Below are positions 29,015-38,396 of a stretch of 56,470 bases of DNA, piece by piece. The notes below the pieces were generated by a model. That model ran no database searches, was not told the DNA's origin, and saw only the letters and a list, made by a program, of their open reading frames with translations. Position numbers and translations under genes: made by a program. The stretch lies in contig JAJYQN010000006.1 of NCBI GenBank assembly GCA_021794595.1, positions 1 to 56,470 on the forward strand, given 5' to 3'. The number at the start of each line of letters is the position of its first letter. Position 1 is the stretch's first letter. The DNA is from Pseudomonadota bacterium. Lineage in GTDB: Bacteria; Pseudomonadota; Gammaproteobacteria; Acidiferrobacterales; Acidiferrobacteraceae.

Positions 29015-30112
29015 TCAGTCGCCCGCTTCAGGGGGATTACCGGGCGAGGGTTTGACGACCACGAAGCGCGCCAGTGGGGGGATGATCAGTAACATCATAA
29101 GTAGGCGAATGAGGTGAACGCCAAGTACGAATAGCACATTACCGTGGGCGGCTATGCTAATGGCCAGCGCGGCATAAAGCGCGCCGGGGGCCGTAGCGAG
29201 GTAACCGTCGAGATTGCTGACGCCCACCAGGTGGGCAAGCACATATCCCAAAATGGCGCAGAGCAGGTTGATAACCATTATAAGGCCAAGCGCGATCGGG
29301 ATGAGTCTTATCTGTGAGCGTATACGCCGAATGGACAACTGTAGCCCTGCTTGCCAGCCGATCAATAGATAAGCCAGGTCGATAATGGGAGGAGGAAGGG
29401 CGCGGAGCGTGGATGCGTTACTGACGGTAAGGAGGAGGGAGATGATCAGGGGCCCAAGCAAGTAGGGCGCGGCCATACGAAGGATACGCGCAAACCACGC
29501 ACCACTCAGTCCACAAAAGCTCAGAAATAGAAGCGCATAGCCCCATGCGGCCCAATCCAAAGATGGGGTTTGCGCCACTCTTGGTGTCTTTACCGAACCG
29601 TGGAACACGAACATGACGATCGCGGGAAGCGTAGCCATGACGAGCACCACGCGCAGGTATTGCACTATGGCGACCAAGGGGAGGTCTGCGTGGAGCTCGT
29701 GGGCAATGGCGGTTATTCCGCTGGCGCCACCCGATGTCATGGACAAAAGCCCCGTGGTGCGGCTGACCTTTGTAAGGCGACTGAAAATGAGTCCAGACAG
29801 GAGGCTTAGGACGAAAGTCGCAAAAGTTACGAGCAGAACCACCAAGAAGTGTCCGTCAATCGCCGAGAACGCTTTGTAGCTAAAAAGTATGCCGATGGCT
29901 ACGCCAAGAATGATCTGCGCGATTCGCGATAAGTGAGGCGAATAGATGAGGCGCCCATCCATGTTAACAAGAATCCCGGTGACCATCCCGGCAAAGAGCG
30001 GTGCTGCGGGAATATGAAGCACCGCGAAAAGCCAACTCATGAGGACGCTACCAAGAACGAGCGCGGCCCACAGGCGCACATTGCTGGAGATCATTGCCGC
30101 AGGCCCGCGCAT
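29015..30112 (-). CDS. AbrB-type integral membrane protein
   Basis: A 365-residue protein with about nine to ten membrane helices and two AbrB-duplication modules, each with a GxxxG-rich start: PAAPLFAGMVTGILVN in the first half and AAPYLLGPLIISLLL in the second. SMTSGGASGITAIAHELHADLPLVAIVQYLRVVLV is the family signature. Relatives are labelled putative ammonia monooxygenase or AbrB family regulator, but the fold is that of a transporter; substrate unknown. ATG 30112 follows GGAG; ATG 30154 would add 14 residues. It is alone on its strand, divergent from the reductase gene. Confidence 0.85.
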   Translation of the reverse strand: MRGPAAMISSNVRLWAALVLGSVLMSWLFAVLHIPAAPLFAGMVTGILVNMDGRLIYSPHLSRIAQIILGVAIGILFSYKAFSAIDGHFLVVLLVTFATFVLSLLSGLIFSRLTKVSRTTGLLSMTSGGASGITAIAHELHADLPLVAIVQYLRVVLVMATLPAIVMFVFHGSVKTPRVAQTPSLDWAAWGYALLFLSFCGLSGAWFARILRMAAPYLLGPLIISLLLTVSNASTLRALPPPIIDLAYLLIGWQAGLQLSIRRIRSQIRLIPIALGLIMVINLLCAILGYVLAHLVGVSNLDGYLATAPGALYAALAISIAAHGNVLFVLGVHLIRLLMMLLIIPPLARFVVVKPSPGNPPEAGD

Positions 30113-30641
30113 TTTGTCAAAGCTCCTGAAGCCGCTATCTTGGATAAAGGTCAACGGCGGTCGTATTTTATGCCATCAAAGGCTGTTGTGGGTAGATGCT
30201 AGGGCGTTTATGTCGGGGCAACCGCAGCCCGAGTTTATGATCCCTTGCCTGTCTAAGTCTCGTTCTCTTGTGCCAAGGATGATGGTAATAGCAACCCTCC
30301 GGGACCTGCGCTATCCCGTTTGTAAAATAGACGCGCTCCGGGATATCCCAATGGCCGTCGGGACGGGCGGGGGCCAATAAGCGTTAGCTCATGACTGAGC
30401 GGACTGCGCCAAACCGAACAGGGATGCTAACATCTTTTTGTCTCCTGTATGAGTGGGTCTCCATGATAAATGGACGCGCCCGAGATGAACGATATGTTTT
30501 AGGCGCAAACGGCTGATTTGATAAACTCGGGACACATTTCTTGTCAATGCCCTCAGGGGTTGTGTGGGTGGGCCTTTGATTCGGACTAGAGTTTCCGGGT
30601 TGCTAGCGCACATAATGAACGGTCGACCAGGAGGTGGTTAA
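30113..30641. other. divergent intergenic region
   Basis: Roughly 530 bases between the AbrB-type gene (minus) and the reductase gene (plus). Short open frames on both strands have no recognisable family features. An AGGAGGTGG site for the reductase lies at the right edge; no convincing promoter pair was found. Confidence 0.4.
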
Positions 30642-31529
30642 ATGAAGATCGGTTTCATAGGTTTAGGACAGATGGGCTCGGGTATGGCCATGCGCTTACT
30701 GACAGCGGGGCATACCCTAACTGTCTTTAACCGGTCTCCAGAAAAAATGCAGCCGCTTGTCTCTCGCGGTGCGCGTGCCGCCCAGTCGCCGAGGGATCTT
30801 TGTGACGCCGAACTCGTGTTCACCATGCTGGCGGATGATGCCGCGGTTCAAGATGCGGTATTTGCCGATGACGGTCTCTTGAAGCATTTACCGGCCGGGG
30901 CCATTCACGTGTCCTGTAGCACTATAAGTGTCGCGCTCTCTGCGCGGCTTGCGGCAGCACACGCGGACACGGGACAACACTATGTCTCGTGTCCGGTGTT
31001 TGGGCGTCCTGATGCCGCGGCCGCTGGCAAGTTGTTTCTTGTGGCAGCCGGTCTACCCCCGGCCATTGATCGGCTGCGGCCGGTTTTCGAAGCTATCGGT
31101 CAGCGCACTTTTGTTGTCGCGGAGCAAGCAGAAAAGGCCAATATCATAAAACTGAGCGGCAACTTTTTGATTGCCACGGTCATTGAGTCTCTCGGTGAGG
31201 CCATGGCCCTTGTGGAAAAAGGAGGCATCGATCGCCACGCCTATCTAGAGATCCTCACATCAAGCCTCTTTAATGTGCCGCTCTATAAGAACTACGGGGC
31301 TCTTATAGCGGACCGCCATTTCACGCCTCCTGGCTTTGCGTCCTCATTAGGACAGAAGGATATCCGTCTCATTTTGACAGCGGCGGAGGCCCTTGCTGTG
31401 CCCCTTCCTTTTGCGAGTATTTTGCGGGATCGCTTTATCGCCTTGGCAGCGCAAGGCGGCGAAACGCAAGATTGGTCGGCAGTCGCGACCCTCGCCGCTC
31501 AAGACGCGGGCTTGATGTCCAAGACATAA
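30642..31529 (+). CDS. NAD(P)-dependent beta-hydroxyacid dehydrogenase-like reductase
   Basis: A 295-residue member of the 3-hydroxyisobutyrate dehydrogenase superfamily. The N-terminal Rossmann domain starts KIGFIGLGQMGSGMA; HTLTVFNRSPEKM suggests NADP(H) preference because R follows the second strand. The catalytic Lys lies in NIIKLSGNFLIA, with the C-terminal helical domain after it. Where typical family members have a GG(xx)GA loop, this one has CPVFGRPDAAAAGKLF, a subgroup with unknown substrate. AGGAGGTGG precedes the ATG. It stands alone. Confidence 0.88.
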   Translation: MKIGFIGLGQMGSGMAMRLLTAGHTLTVFNRSPEKMQPLVSRGARAAQSPRDLCDAELVFTMLADDAAVQDAVFADDGLLKHLPAGAIHVSCSTISVALSARLAAAHADTGQHYVSCPVFGRPDAAAAGKLFLVAAGLPPAIDRLRPVFEAIGQRTFVVAEQAEKANIIKLSGNFLIATVIESLGEAMALVEKGGIDRHAYLEILTSSLFNVPLYKNYGALIADRHFTPPGFASSLGQKDIRLILTAAEALAVPLPFASILRDRFIALAAQGGETQDWSAVATLAAQDAGLMSKT

Positions 31530-31835
31530 TCGTATCCGTAAGAAGCTCAGTACGTGTCCAGAAATACTTAACCGTGGCCGGTCGTGAGTTTGGTGGATCC
31601 TTTTAGTAAAGGATATGAGCGGGTCGCCGAAGGTGGCCATGCGCACGCGTCTATCCTGGTCTTATGTCACAGACGGATCGATGCGCAGGGTGTCTTCTGG
31701 AGATCGCTCTTCCTGACGCGTGGCTGTGGGGCAGGGCAGGGTCATGTCTTGAACGGTGTCGATTCGAGCCCTATGCTCTTTGTATGGCGTCGCGATGCGG
31801 GATGCAAACGCCTTGGCTGACGCCATAGGTGCGGG
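31530..31835. other. intergenic, no gene seen
   Basis: About 306 bases between the reductase and DUF2235 genes. No family-like open frame, hairpin terminator or clear promoter was seen. Confidence 0.4.
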
Positions 31836-33110
31836 ATGAAGCGAATTGCCCTCTTTATGGACGGGACATGGGATAGCAAGGGCAGTAAATACCCGTCGAA
31901 TATCGAAAAGTTGTACGACGCCGTGGCACCCGTCGCGCGCGATGGCGTCCGGCAGTTGGCGCAGTACCAGAAAGGCATCGGTGCGAGTTCGTGTGGTGCT
32001 TGGCGGATATTCGCGGGAGCCACAGCCGCGGGCCTTGATACCCATGTCCAGGAGCTTTATTCCTATCTCGTCCAAAACTACGTCCCAGGCGATGAGATTT
32101 ATCTGTTTGGTTTCAGTCGGGGGGCTTATACGGCGCGTTGTCTCGCGGGCCTGATCCGCAATTGCGGGATTTTGACCCCGGAATTTGGCTCTGCTCTCTT
32201 CAGGGACGAGGCCTATGCCTTGTATCTTCACGCGAGTTTTGCGCCCGAGTCTCCCACAGCGATCGCGTTTCGTAAGGCCTACTGTTATCCGGAATTTCAT
32301 GAGTCCACGAGCTTTATCATTCATTTTATCGGTGTCTTCGATACCGTGGGGGCGCTTGGCGTGCCAGGCGCTATCGACCGTGTGTTGATGCGCTTTCATG
32401 ACACGGCGCTGAGTCGCCACACCCGCTATGCCTACCAGGCGCTCGCCATCGATGAGCACCGGGCTGTGTTTAACGCGTGTCCGTGGCGGATTCCGGCGCA
32501 ACCCTTACCTGGTCAGAACAGCCTCCAGGTCTGGTTCCCGGGCGCCCATTGCGATGTGGGCGGCGGCTATGCGGAGCATGGCTTGGCGGATTGCACGCTG
32601 GCGTGGATGACAGCGCAGGCCATGGCTGCGGGTTTGGATCTTGATCCCGCCCGATACCGGGAACAGTACGACTATAACCCGCGTCCCGGGGGGACATTAC
32701 ACAATTCGAACACGCTGATATTCAAATTGCTCAGGCCACAGAGCTTCATAAAGACCTTCTACCGGCGTATCGACGATCCTCCGGCGGCCGAAGAGGTGAG
32801 CGAGTTTGTGCTCGCGCGCGAACGGTATGTCACATACGACCCCCCAAATCTCGTGGCCTATAGAAATCGCCCGTCTGCGGCGCCCCGCTATGCTCCGTCA
32901 CCGGGGTCCCTGGGAATTGTAAGCCCCGGTCCTATACGCGAGCGCCTGCCGCGCGCAAGGAATCTTGTCAGGCGACTCTTGCGACCGAGGACGCATGGCT
33001 CGCAGGACGATACCCATGACAGAAAGCGGCGGGCACGGTCAGCGACCATCTGGAATGGGACCGAGTTTGTCCCGATAGTGGCGCCCCCGGAAGACCCGGA
33101 CCGCGCTTAA
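31836..33110 (+). CDS. DUF2235 alpha/beta hydrolase (Tle1-like)
   Basis: A 424-residue protein of the DUF2235 family, whose members include type VI secretion phospholipases (Tle1). It starts KRIALFMDGTWDSKG; the nucleophile elbow is FGFSRGAYTARCLAGLI (GxSxG, Ser). A later VWFPGAHCDVGGGY carries an Asp and His pair typical of the family. The C-terminal 60 residues are basic and low-complexity. No signal peptide is present and no VgrG, PAAR, DUF4123 chaperone or immunity gene is nearby, so a secreted toxin role is unsupported here; a cytoplasmic lipase or esterase role is equally possible. Confidence 0.87.
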   Translation: MKRIALFMDGTWDSKGSKYPSNIEKLYDAVAPVARDGVRQLAQYQKGIGASSCGAWRIFAGATAAGLDTHVQELYSYLVQNYVPGDEIYLFGFSRGAYTARCLAGLIRNCGILTPEFGSALFRDEAYALYLHASFAPESPTAIAFRKAYCYPEFHESTSFIIHFIGVFDTVGALGVPGAIDRVLMRFHDTALSRHTRYAYQALAIDEHRAVFNACPWRIPAQPLPGQNSLQVWFPGAHCDVGGGYAEHGLADCTLAWMTAQAMAAGLDLDPARYREQYDYNPRPGGTLHNSNTLIFKLLRPQSFIKTFYRRIDDPPAAEEVSEFVLARERYVTYDPPNLVAYRNRPSAAPRYAPSPGSLGIVSPGPIRERLPRARNLVRRLLRPRTHGSQDDTHDRKRRARSATIWNGTEFVPIVAPPEDPDRA

Positions 33111-33372
33111 AGGAAATTCCTTCAGGCTCTCGATCTGGGGATTCGGCAGTCGACATCGATCGTTTGCAGGCTATCCCGGGACCTGGGCGTCCGCCACCTG
33201 CTTCCCTCTCGATATCGTCTTCCTCCGGTTCCTGTTTTGGGTGTTGGCAGACCGGGAGGGGGCCCTGCGTTCGCAGACGGTTTACAATAGGATCCCAGGC
33301 CATGATGCGGCCAAAAGGGCATCCCCTTTTGGGTTCCTGCGTACGGGAGTGGCCGCTTGCGGTTGGGATACC

Positions 33373-33795
33373 ATGAGTCTTATTCAGATAACAGCCGATA
33401 TTGCGATCGACGACAGCGAATTCGAGTTCACATTCGTGCGCGCCTCCGGACCCGGTGGGCAGAACGTGAATAAGGTCGCCACAGCGGCCCAGTTGCGTTT
33501 TGATGTCGTCCATTCGCCATCCTTGCCGAAGGACCTACAAGCACGATTGCTGACGTTGGCCGGACGACGTCTGAACGGATCGGGAGAGATAATTATCCAG
33601 GCCCGACGTTTTCGGACCCAAGAGGGAAATCGGCGCGATGCCCTGGCGCGCGCTGTGGATTTGATCCGCGCCGCGGCCGTTCCCCCTAAGCGCCGCCGCC
33701 CGACCCGCCCGACCGCAGGCTCAAAACGGCGGCGCCTGGAGACCAAACGTCGTCGCGGAGAGATTAAGCGTCTTCGCACCGACGAAGAGTCGTGA
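33373..33795 (+). CDS. arfB: alternative ribosome-rescue factor ArfB
   Basis: ArfB (YaeJ) hydrolyses peptidyl-tRNA on ribosomes stalled without a stop codon. The 140-residue product has the class I release-factor domain with GGQ in ASGPGGQNVNKVATAA near residue 30, and a basic C-terminal tail (KRRRLETKRRRGEIKRLR) that enters the mRNA channel. A longer frame runs upstream to 33241, but ATG 33373 gives the family's start and length. It is preceded by 262 bases without a gene and converges on the GGDEF-EAL gene. Confidence 0.92.
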   Translation: MSLIQITADIAIDDSEFEFTFVRASGPGGQNVNKVATAAQLRFDVVHSPSLPKDLQARLLTLAGRRLNGSGEIIIQARRFRTQEGNRRDALARAVDLIRAAAVPPKRRRPTRPTAGSKRRRLETKRRRGEIKRLRTDEES

Positions 33796-33829
33796 CGACG
33801 CCTAGCGTCTTGTCCGGGGCTCGGGGCCT

Positions 33830-35623
33830 TTACTCGAGTTTTGTCCAGAACGTGTCGTCCGGCCCCGGGCAAGAAAACAGATAGCCCTGCCCGTATACGC
33901 AGCCCATGGCGACAAGCAGCGTCTTCTGTTCTTCCGATTCGATGCCTTCTGCGACGGCTTCGATCCCGAAGGCCTCGGCCGCGCTCAACATGCTTTGGAT
34001 CAAGATGCGATCGGCCCGCTCTGTGGTGATTCCGGCCACGAAACTTTGATCGATCTTGATGCTGTTTATGGGCAGTAGGCGGAGATGTTGGAGTGAGGCG
34101 TAGCCGGTGCCAAAGTCGTCGAGTGCCACCGATACCCCGAGCGTCTGGCAGTCGCTTATCAAGTGGCGCGCCGCCTCGATGTCTTGCATGGTATTCCACT
34201 CGACGAGTTCAATGCCAAGGTAATGGGTGTCGACAGGCTGAGGCGACTCCCTCAGGGCCCGCTGCAGCGTTTCACAAAACAGATGATTTTCCAGGGACGA
34301 GGCCGAAAGATTGATGTGCAGCCTTTTAAAAATCCCGCGCGCCTGCCAACGAGCCAGGACCTTCACGGCCTCCGACACGACCCAGCGGTCCAGTTTCACG
34401 CTGTTATAAGGGTGTTCCATTGCCGCCATAAAGTCTAAGGGCGTAAGGACGCCGCGGGTCGGGTGGTTCCAGCGCAAAAGCGCCTCGGCGGAGACCGCTT
34501 TCCCGGTCGCTATCTCGACTATGGTCTGAAAGTACAGCTGCATCTCGCCCCGATCGAGCGCGGCCCGGAACTCGAGCGTGAGGTCGTTTTGGCGGGCATG
34601 GGCCTTTGCCATGGTGTCGGTAAAAAAGAGCACCTTATTGCCGCCGGCGCGTTTGGCTTCATACATCGCCGCATCGGCGTTGTGGATCAAGGACTCGCCA
34701 TCACTTTCATCGATCGGAAACACCGTGACCCCGAGGCTTGCGCTCACCGCCACTTGGCTTATGAGGGAGCCCCAACGGATATGCAAGGATTGGCGTATGC
34801 GCTCGATGACGATCTCGATTTCGCGGTAGCAACGGACGTCTTCAAGGAGTAAGGCGAACTCGTCTCCGCCGATACGAGCGATGGTGTCACCCTTGCGAAC
34901 GAGGTCTTGCAGCCGTTCCCTGACCTCCATAAGAAGGGTATCGCCGAGCGGATGTCCGAAACGGTCGTTGATCATCTTAAAGTTATCGATGTCGAAGACG
35001 ATGACCGCGAGGAGGCGCTCGCGCCTCAAGGCCATAGCCATGGCGTGCTCTAGCCGGTTGAAGAACAGATTGCGGTTGGCGCTTCCGGTAAGCGGGTCGT
35101 GCATGGCGAGATCCCGAAGGCGATTTTCGGTATGGAAGCGGTGGAGGGCGGCCCCCATGAGATCCGATACGATCTCAACGACTCTGTAATCGTTTGCGTC
35201 GGGTAGGCGCTTAGGTGGCGAAAACCAAGCGATGGCGAGTACCGCGATCACGGCGTCGCCGGCGCGGGCCGGGCTACAAAGGCTCGTGTGAAGCCCGGTT
35301 TTTACGTAGTCAGGGATGGCGTAAGGGCTTTGAGGGTAGTTTGTGACCAGGGTGATTTCGCGGGTCCGCAGGGCCTCGCCGGCCACGCCCAATTGGTCGT
35401 TGAAGGCGTAGATAGAGAGGTGTTTGTAGGCGGGTGGCAGACCATGGAAAAACCAGTAGCGCAGCAGGTCCGGTTCTTCTTTGACGATCAATGCCGCACC
35501 ATCGGCGCCCAGAATCTTGGCCACACCTTCGGCGGCGATATGAAAAAATTTGGCCATATCCGTTTCGCGGATAAGCCTTTGCAAGAAATCGACTTCAAGG
35601 CCACCTATGGTGTCTTTATTCAT
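33830..35623 (-). CDS. GAF-GGDEF-EAL cyclic-di-GMP enzyme
   Basis: A 597-residue cytoplasmic protein with a GAF sensor domain (about 15-170), a diguanylate cyclase domain (about 175-335) and a phosphodiesterase EAL domain (about 350-597). The cyclase site GGDEF is intact and an inhibitory RxxD (RKGD) sits exactly five residues before it. The EAL domain keeps EALLRW, the DDFGTGYAS loop and AVAEGIES, so both activities are possible. The GAF ligand is unknown. It is a single gene between arfB (convergent) and gpx. Confidence 0.92.
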   Translation of the reverse strand: MNKDTIGGLEVDFLQRLIRETDMAKFFHIAAEGVAKILGADGAALIVKEEPDLLRYWFFHGLPPAYKHLSIYAFNDQLGVAGEALRTREITLVTNYPQSPYAIPDYVKTGLHTSLCSPARAGDAVIAVLAIAWFSPPKRLPDANDYRVVEIVSDLMGAALHRFHTENRLRDLAMHDPLTGSANRNLFFNRLEHAMAMALRRERLLAVIVFDIDNFKMINDRFGHPLGDTLLMEVRERLQDLVRKGDTIARIGGDEFALLLEDVRCYREIEIVIERIRQSLHIRWGSLISQVAVSASLGVTVFPIDESDGESLIHNADAAMYEAKRAGGNKVLFFTDTMAKAHARQNDLTLEFRAALDRGEMQLYFQTIVEIATGKAVSAEALLRWNHPTRGVLTPLDFMAAMEHPYNSVKLDRWVVSEAVKVLARWQARGIFKRLHINLSASSLENHLFCETLQRALRESPQPVDTHYLGIELVEWNTMQDIEAARHLISDCQTLGVSVALDDFGTGYASLQHLRLLPINSIKIDQSFVAGITTERADRILIQSMLSAAEAFGIEAVAEGIESEEQKTLLVAMGCVYGQGYLFSCPGPDDTFWTKLE

Positions 35624-35950
35624 TCTGCTCCCCGTTGCGATGGGTGGACTCTTGATAAGCGCCCACTGAGGTCCGACTGACGATTTTTGCCCCCTTCAAG
35701 GGTGAGCGAGATCCAGGGGTGCCGGGATCGGGTCGCGGATGGTTATGGCTCGGTGGCCGATGGCATTGTTTTGGCGAGAGCAGGCCGGTCCTTTATCCCG
35801 GGAGCCGCTTTCGGGTTTGCGTGCCAAGGGCATCGGAGCGGCGCGCCCAAGTGACATGCATAGTTCATACCAGTTACGCGACCGGTGCCACCACAGGGTG
35901 GGGGAGGGGTTTTAGACCAAGGGCAGTCTGCGGTGTCTCGTCATGGGGCC
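35624..35950. other. intergenic, no gene seen
   Basis: About 327 bases upstream of the GGDEF-EAL gene and downstream of the glutathione peroxidase gene. Overlapping open frames show no family features. It must hold the GGDEF-EAL promoter, but I found no good consensus boxes. Confidence 0.4.
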
Positions 35951-36475
35951 TTAGTCCCCGGCGGACGCGAGAAGCCGGGAAATCGGTTTGGCGAGCGTCT
36001 TCGGCCGGACGCCCGGGGCGTAGCGTTTTACGATACACCCCTCGCGATCGACAAGAAACTTGGTGAAGTTCCATTTGATGTCGCCGCGGCCGAACCATCC
36101 CGGGGCGGTCTCTGTGAGCCAGCGAAACAGCGGATCGGCGGCCGCTCCCTTGACATCGATTTTCGCGAGCACGGGGAACGTGACCCCGTAACTTTGGGCG
36201 CAGAAGGCCTGAATATCCGCGTTGGTCCCCGGTTCCTGCCCCCCGAACTGATTACAAGGAAAGGCGAGTACCGTAAACCCCTGGTCCTTATAGAGGCGAT
36301 ACAGGGCCTCGAGGCCCGCATACTGCCCGGTAAAGCCGCAGCGGCTCGCGACATTGACGATCAGGATCGCTTGTCTGCGGTAGCGGGCAAGCGGTAGGCG
36401 ATCGCCATCGGCCGTCTCAACCTCGAAGGAATAGGCGTTCGTCGGCGTGGCGATCGAAAGAGCGGCCGATGTCAT
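35951..36475 (-). CDS. glutathione peroxidase-type thiol peroxidase
   Basis: A 174-residue cysteine-type member of the glutathione peroxidase family that reduces hydroperoxides with thioredoxin or glutathione. The peroxidatic Cys is in NVASRCGFTGQY, the Gln in FPCNQFGGQEPG and the Trp/Asn in WNFTKFLVD, completing the catalytic tetrad. FCAQSYGV holds a possible resolving Cys. There is no signal peptide. Its ATG overlaps the glyoxalase stop by 4 bases; the pair looks like a small detoxification operon. The symbol is left blank because BtuE/Gpx naming varies. Confidence 0.93.
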   Translation of the reverse strand: MTSAALSIATPTNAYSFEVETADGDRLPLARYRRQAILIVNVASRCGFTGQYAGLEALYRLYKDQGFTVLAFPCNQFGGQEPGTNADIQAFCAQSYGVTFPVLAKIDVKGAAADPLFRWLTETAPGWFGRGDIKWNFTKFLVDREGCIVKRYAPGVRPKTLAKPISRLLASAGD

Positions 36476-36882
36476 GAGCGTCCCTCGTCCGATGTGGCTA
36501 CTCTTTGTACAAACTCGATCTGGTAACCGTCCGGATCCTCGACAAAGGCAATGATCGTCTTTCCGTGCTTCATGGGCCCCGCCGGACGACTTACCTTACC
36601 GCCGTTTTGGGCGACCGCGGCGCAGGCCGTTTGGGCATCTTCGACCTCGATTGCGACGTGCCCAAATCCTGTTCCCCGTTCGTAGTCCGCGACATCCCAG
36701 TTGTGGGTGAGTTCCAAGACCGCCTGTTCGCGCTCGGGCCCATAGCCGACAAAGGCTAAGGTAAAGCGACCTTCGGGGTAGTCTTTGCGCCGCAAAAGTC
36801 GCATGCCAAGCGCGTGTTCATAGAACTGGAGCGACCTATCCAGATTGGCCACTCGCAGCATGGTGTGGGCTATGCGCATCAT
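36472..36882 (-). CDS. gloA: lactoylglutathione lyase (glyoxalase I)
   Basis: GloA converts the glutathione hemithioacetal of methylglyoxal to lactoylglutathione. The 136-residue product has the two-module vicinal-oxygen-chelate fold with metal ligands His in IAHTMLRVANLD, Glu in AVLELTHNWD, His in TGFGHVAIEVED and Glu in YQIEFVQR. Absence of the eukaryotic insertions fits the nickel-dependent bacterial form. It is followed by the peroxidase gene with an ATGA overlap, linking carbonyl and peroxide detoxification. Confidence 0.94.
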   Translation of the reverse strand: MMRIAHTMLRVANLDRSLQFYEHALGMRLLRRKDYPEGRFTLAFVGYGPEREQAVLELTHNWDVADYERGTGFGHVAIEVEDAQTACAAVAQNGGKVSRPAGPMKHGKTIIAFVEDPDGYQIEFVQRVATSDEGRS

Positions 36883-36991
36883 CCCTGCCCCCGTTTGGTG
36901 AAAAGCGCTTCAGTGTACCTGAATGTCCTCTCGGAGGCAGCGACCAAAAGAGCGGAGCTTATGACAGAAGGCCCCGGGACGGGCCTTCTCA

Positions 36992-37900
36992 TCAAAACCG
37001 TGCGCCGGACCCGACTGTGATCACAACCTGAGTCGTTTGGCTGTTAGGTTCGTAAAAACCGGGCTCCCCGCTGCCGGTGGTCGTGAAGAGTGGAATCGGG
37101 GTAGAGGCCCCGTAGCGGAAATGGACGGCATCAACGCGGATGAAGGCGCGCCAGACTCGATTGATGAGGTAGGTGGCCTTGAGGCCGCCACTCTCATAGG
37201 CGCTGTCCCCCAGGGTCTGGCTGGAGGTTGCGTAGAATGTTTGGTGGGTACTAGTGTTTACGAGTACCGGATCGGTGGCCGTGATTTGGGCGCCGAAGGT
37301 GTAGCCCGCCATGCCGTGGAGCGCTAGCACCCAGCGGCGGTTCAGTGCGATCTCCCAGAGGAGACCGCCTCCTAGGTAGCCGTTGGTGTAGTGCTCGATT
37401 CCCCCGGCGCCTTGACCGGAACCGATATTCCGGCGCCAATGGTGTTCCCCCATTTCGAAATAGGGCATGAGCGCCATATGGCGGCCGATGCCAGTGGCAA
37501 AGCCCAGGCGCCCGTTGATATCGAAGATGGTGTTCGCGGTCGTCGTCTGGACCGGAGTCCCGCCCAGCGTTTGCCCATTGTAGGTCGTGTTCCCGCGCGC
37601 GGACCGGCCCTGGATACGCCAGTATAGGCCTCCTTGGGGGTTGCCACTCACCGAGGACGCGCCGAAGCTAATCAGAGGGATAGAGCCGGTCTCTTTGTCG
37701 AGCACCGAGCCGTTACTGGTTTCTTGATAATTCTGATCGAGGCTGCCTATCGCGACGGACACGCCGCTCCCGGCCCGGATGATTGCGTAGGGAACGGCTC
37801 GCGCTAGGGCGATGGGGCTCAGCCCAGAGGTAATGAGCGCCACCAGGGCGATGATTTTGGGACGGTGACGGATAATGTGAGCTTGTGTTCTCGTAATCAT
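36992..37900 (-). CDS. outer-membrane beta-barrel protein of unknown family
   Basis: A 302-residue exported protein. ATG 37900 gives a signal peptide with a basic start, a hydrophobic IIALVALITSGLSPIA core and an ALA cleavage site before RAVPY. The rest alternates aromatic and glycine-rich strands (GGLYWRIQGRSARG, YTNGYLGGGLLWEIALN) and ends in a C-terminal Phe, the BAM recognition feature of outer-membrane barrels. I do not recognise the family; size and pattern suggest an 8-12 strand barrel. It is a single gene upstream of the Nramp gene and divergent from it. Confidence 0.75.
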   Translation of the reverse strand: MITRTQAHIIRHRPKIIALVALITSGLSPIALARAVPYAIIRAGSGVSVAIGSLDQNYQETSNGSVLDKETGSIPLISFGASSVSGNPQGGLYWRIQGRSARGNTTYNGQTLGGTPVQTTTANTIFDINGRLGFATGIGRHMALMPYFEMGEHHWRRNIGSGQGAGGIEHYTNGYLGGGLLWEIALNRRWVLALHGMAGYTFGAQITATDPVLVNTSTHQTFYATSSQTLGDSAYESGGLKATYLINRVWRAFIRVDAVHFRYGASTPIPLFTTTGSGEPGFYEPNSQTTQVVITVGSGARF

Positions 37901-38396
37901 ATGGGGAATCCGTGGGTCGAGTGGGCCGCTATTCCTTTGTTGTCCGATGCGTGGGCAGGTCAACCGCATGCCGCTTCTCGCATAAGGCCAGCACGCTTCT
38001 CGGCTAATGCCTTATCCGCTGCCCCACGCGCACTATAGCTTAAGGGACCGTGGAATGCACAATACATCCAGCCGGAATTCTTGGCTCTTTGGTGGAATGG
38101 GGGGTATCTGTCGCTATTGATGCCGCGTCTTTTGCAAACCGGGGAGCGAACGGAATCGACACGGCGCTTGGCGTGGGGATGATCGCCCATATCCGCGCCG
38201 AGCGCGCGCCCTCGGCGGCTATGGTTACTTCCCCTTGCACCCAGCGTCGGCAGAAGTTCGCGTAGGCCCGTCTCGCGGGACGGTAAGGCCCTCGGCCTCC
38301 TTAAAAGTCGCGCATGAGGTGAGCTGGGGCGCTATGGCTAAGGCAAGTCTCTTAGGTCCCTGGCGCGTTTCTTGCCCCACTTTTACGCTTGAGCTT
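37901..38396. other. divergent intergenic region
   Basis: About 500 bases between the outer-membrane protein gene (minus) and the Nramp gene (plus). A 71-codon plus-strand frame (38050-38265) has no family features. No manganese (yybP-ykoY) or magnesium (M-box) riboswitch signature was seen. Confidence 0.4.

Noticed and set aside
35719-36397. Plus-strand frames of 115-170 codons opposite gpx
   Set aside because: They mirror the glutathione peroxidase coding sequence, which has all its catalytic motifs on the minus strand.
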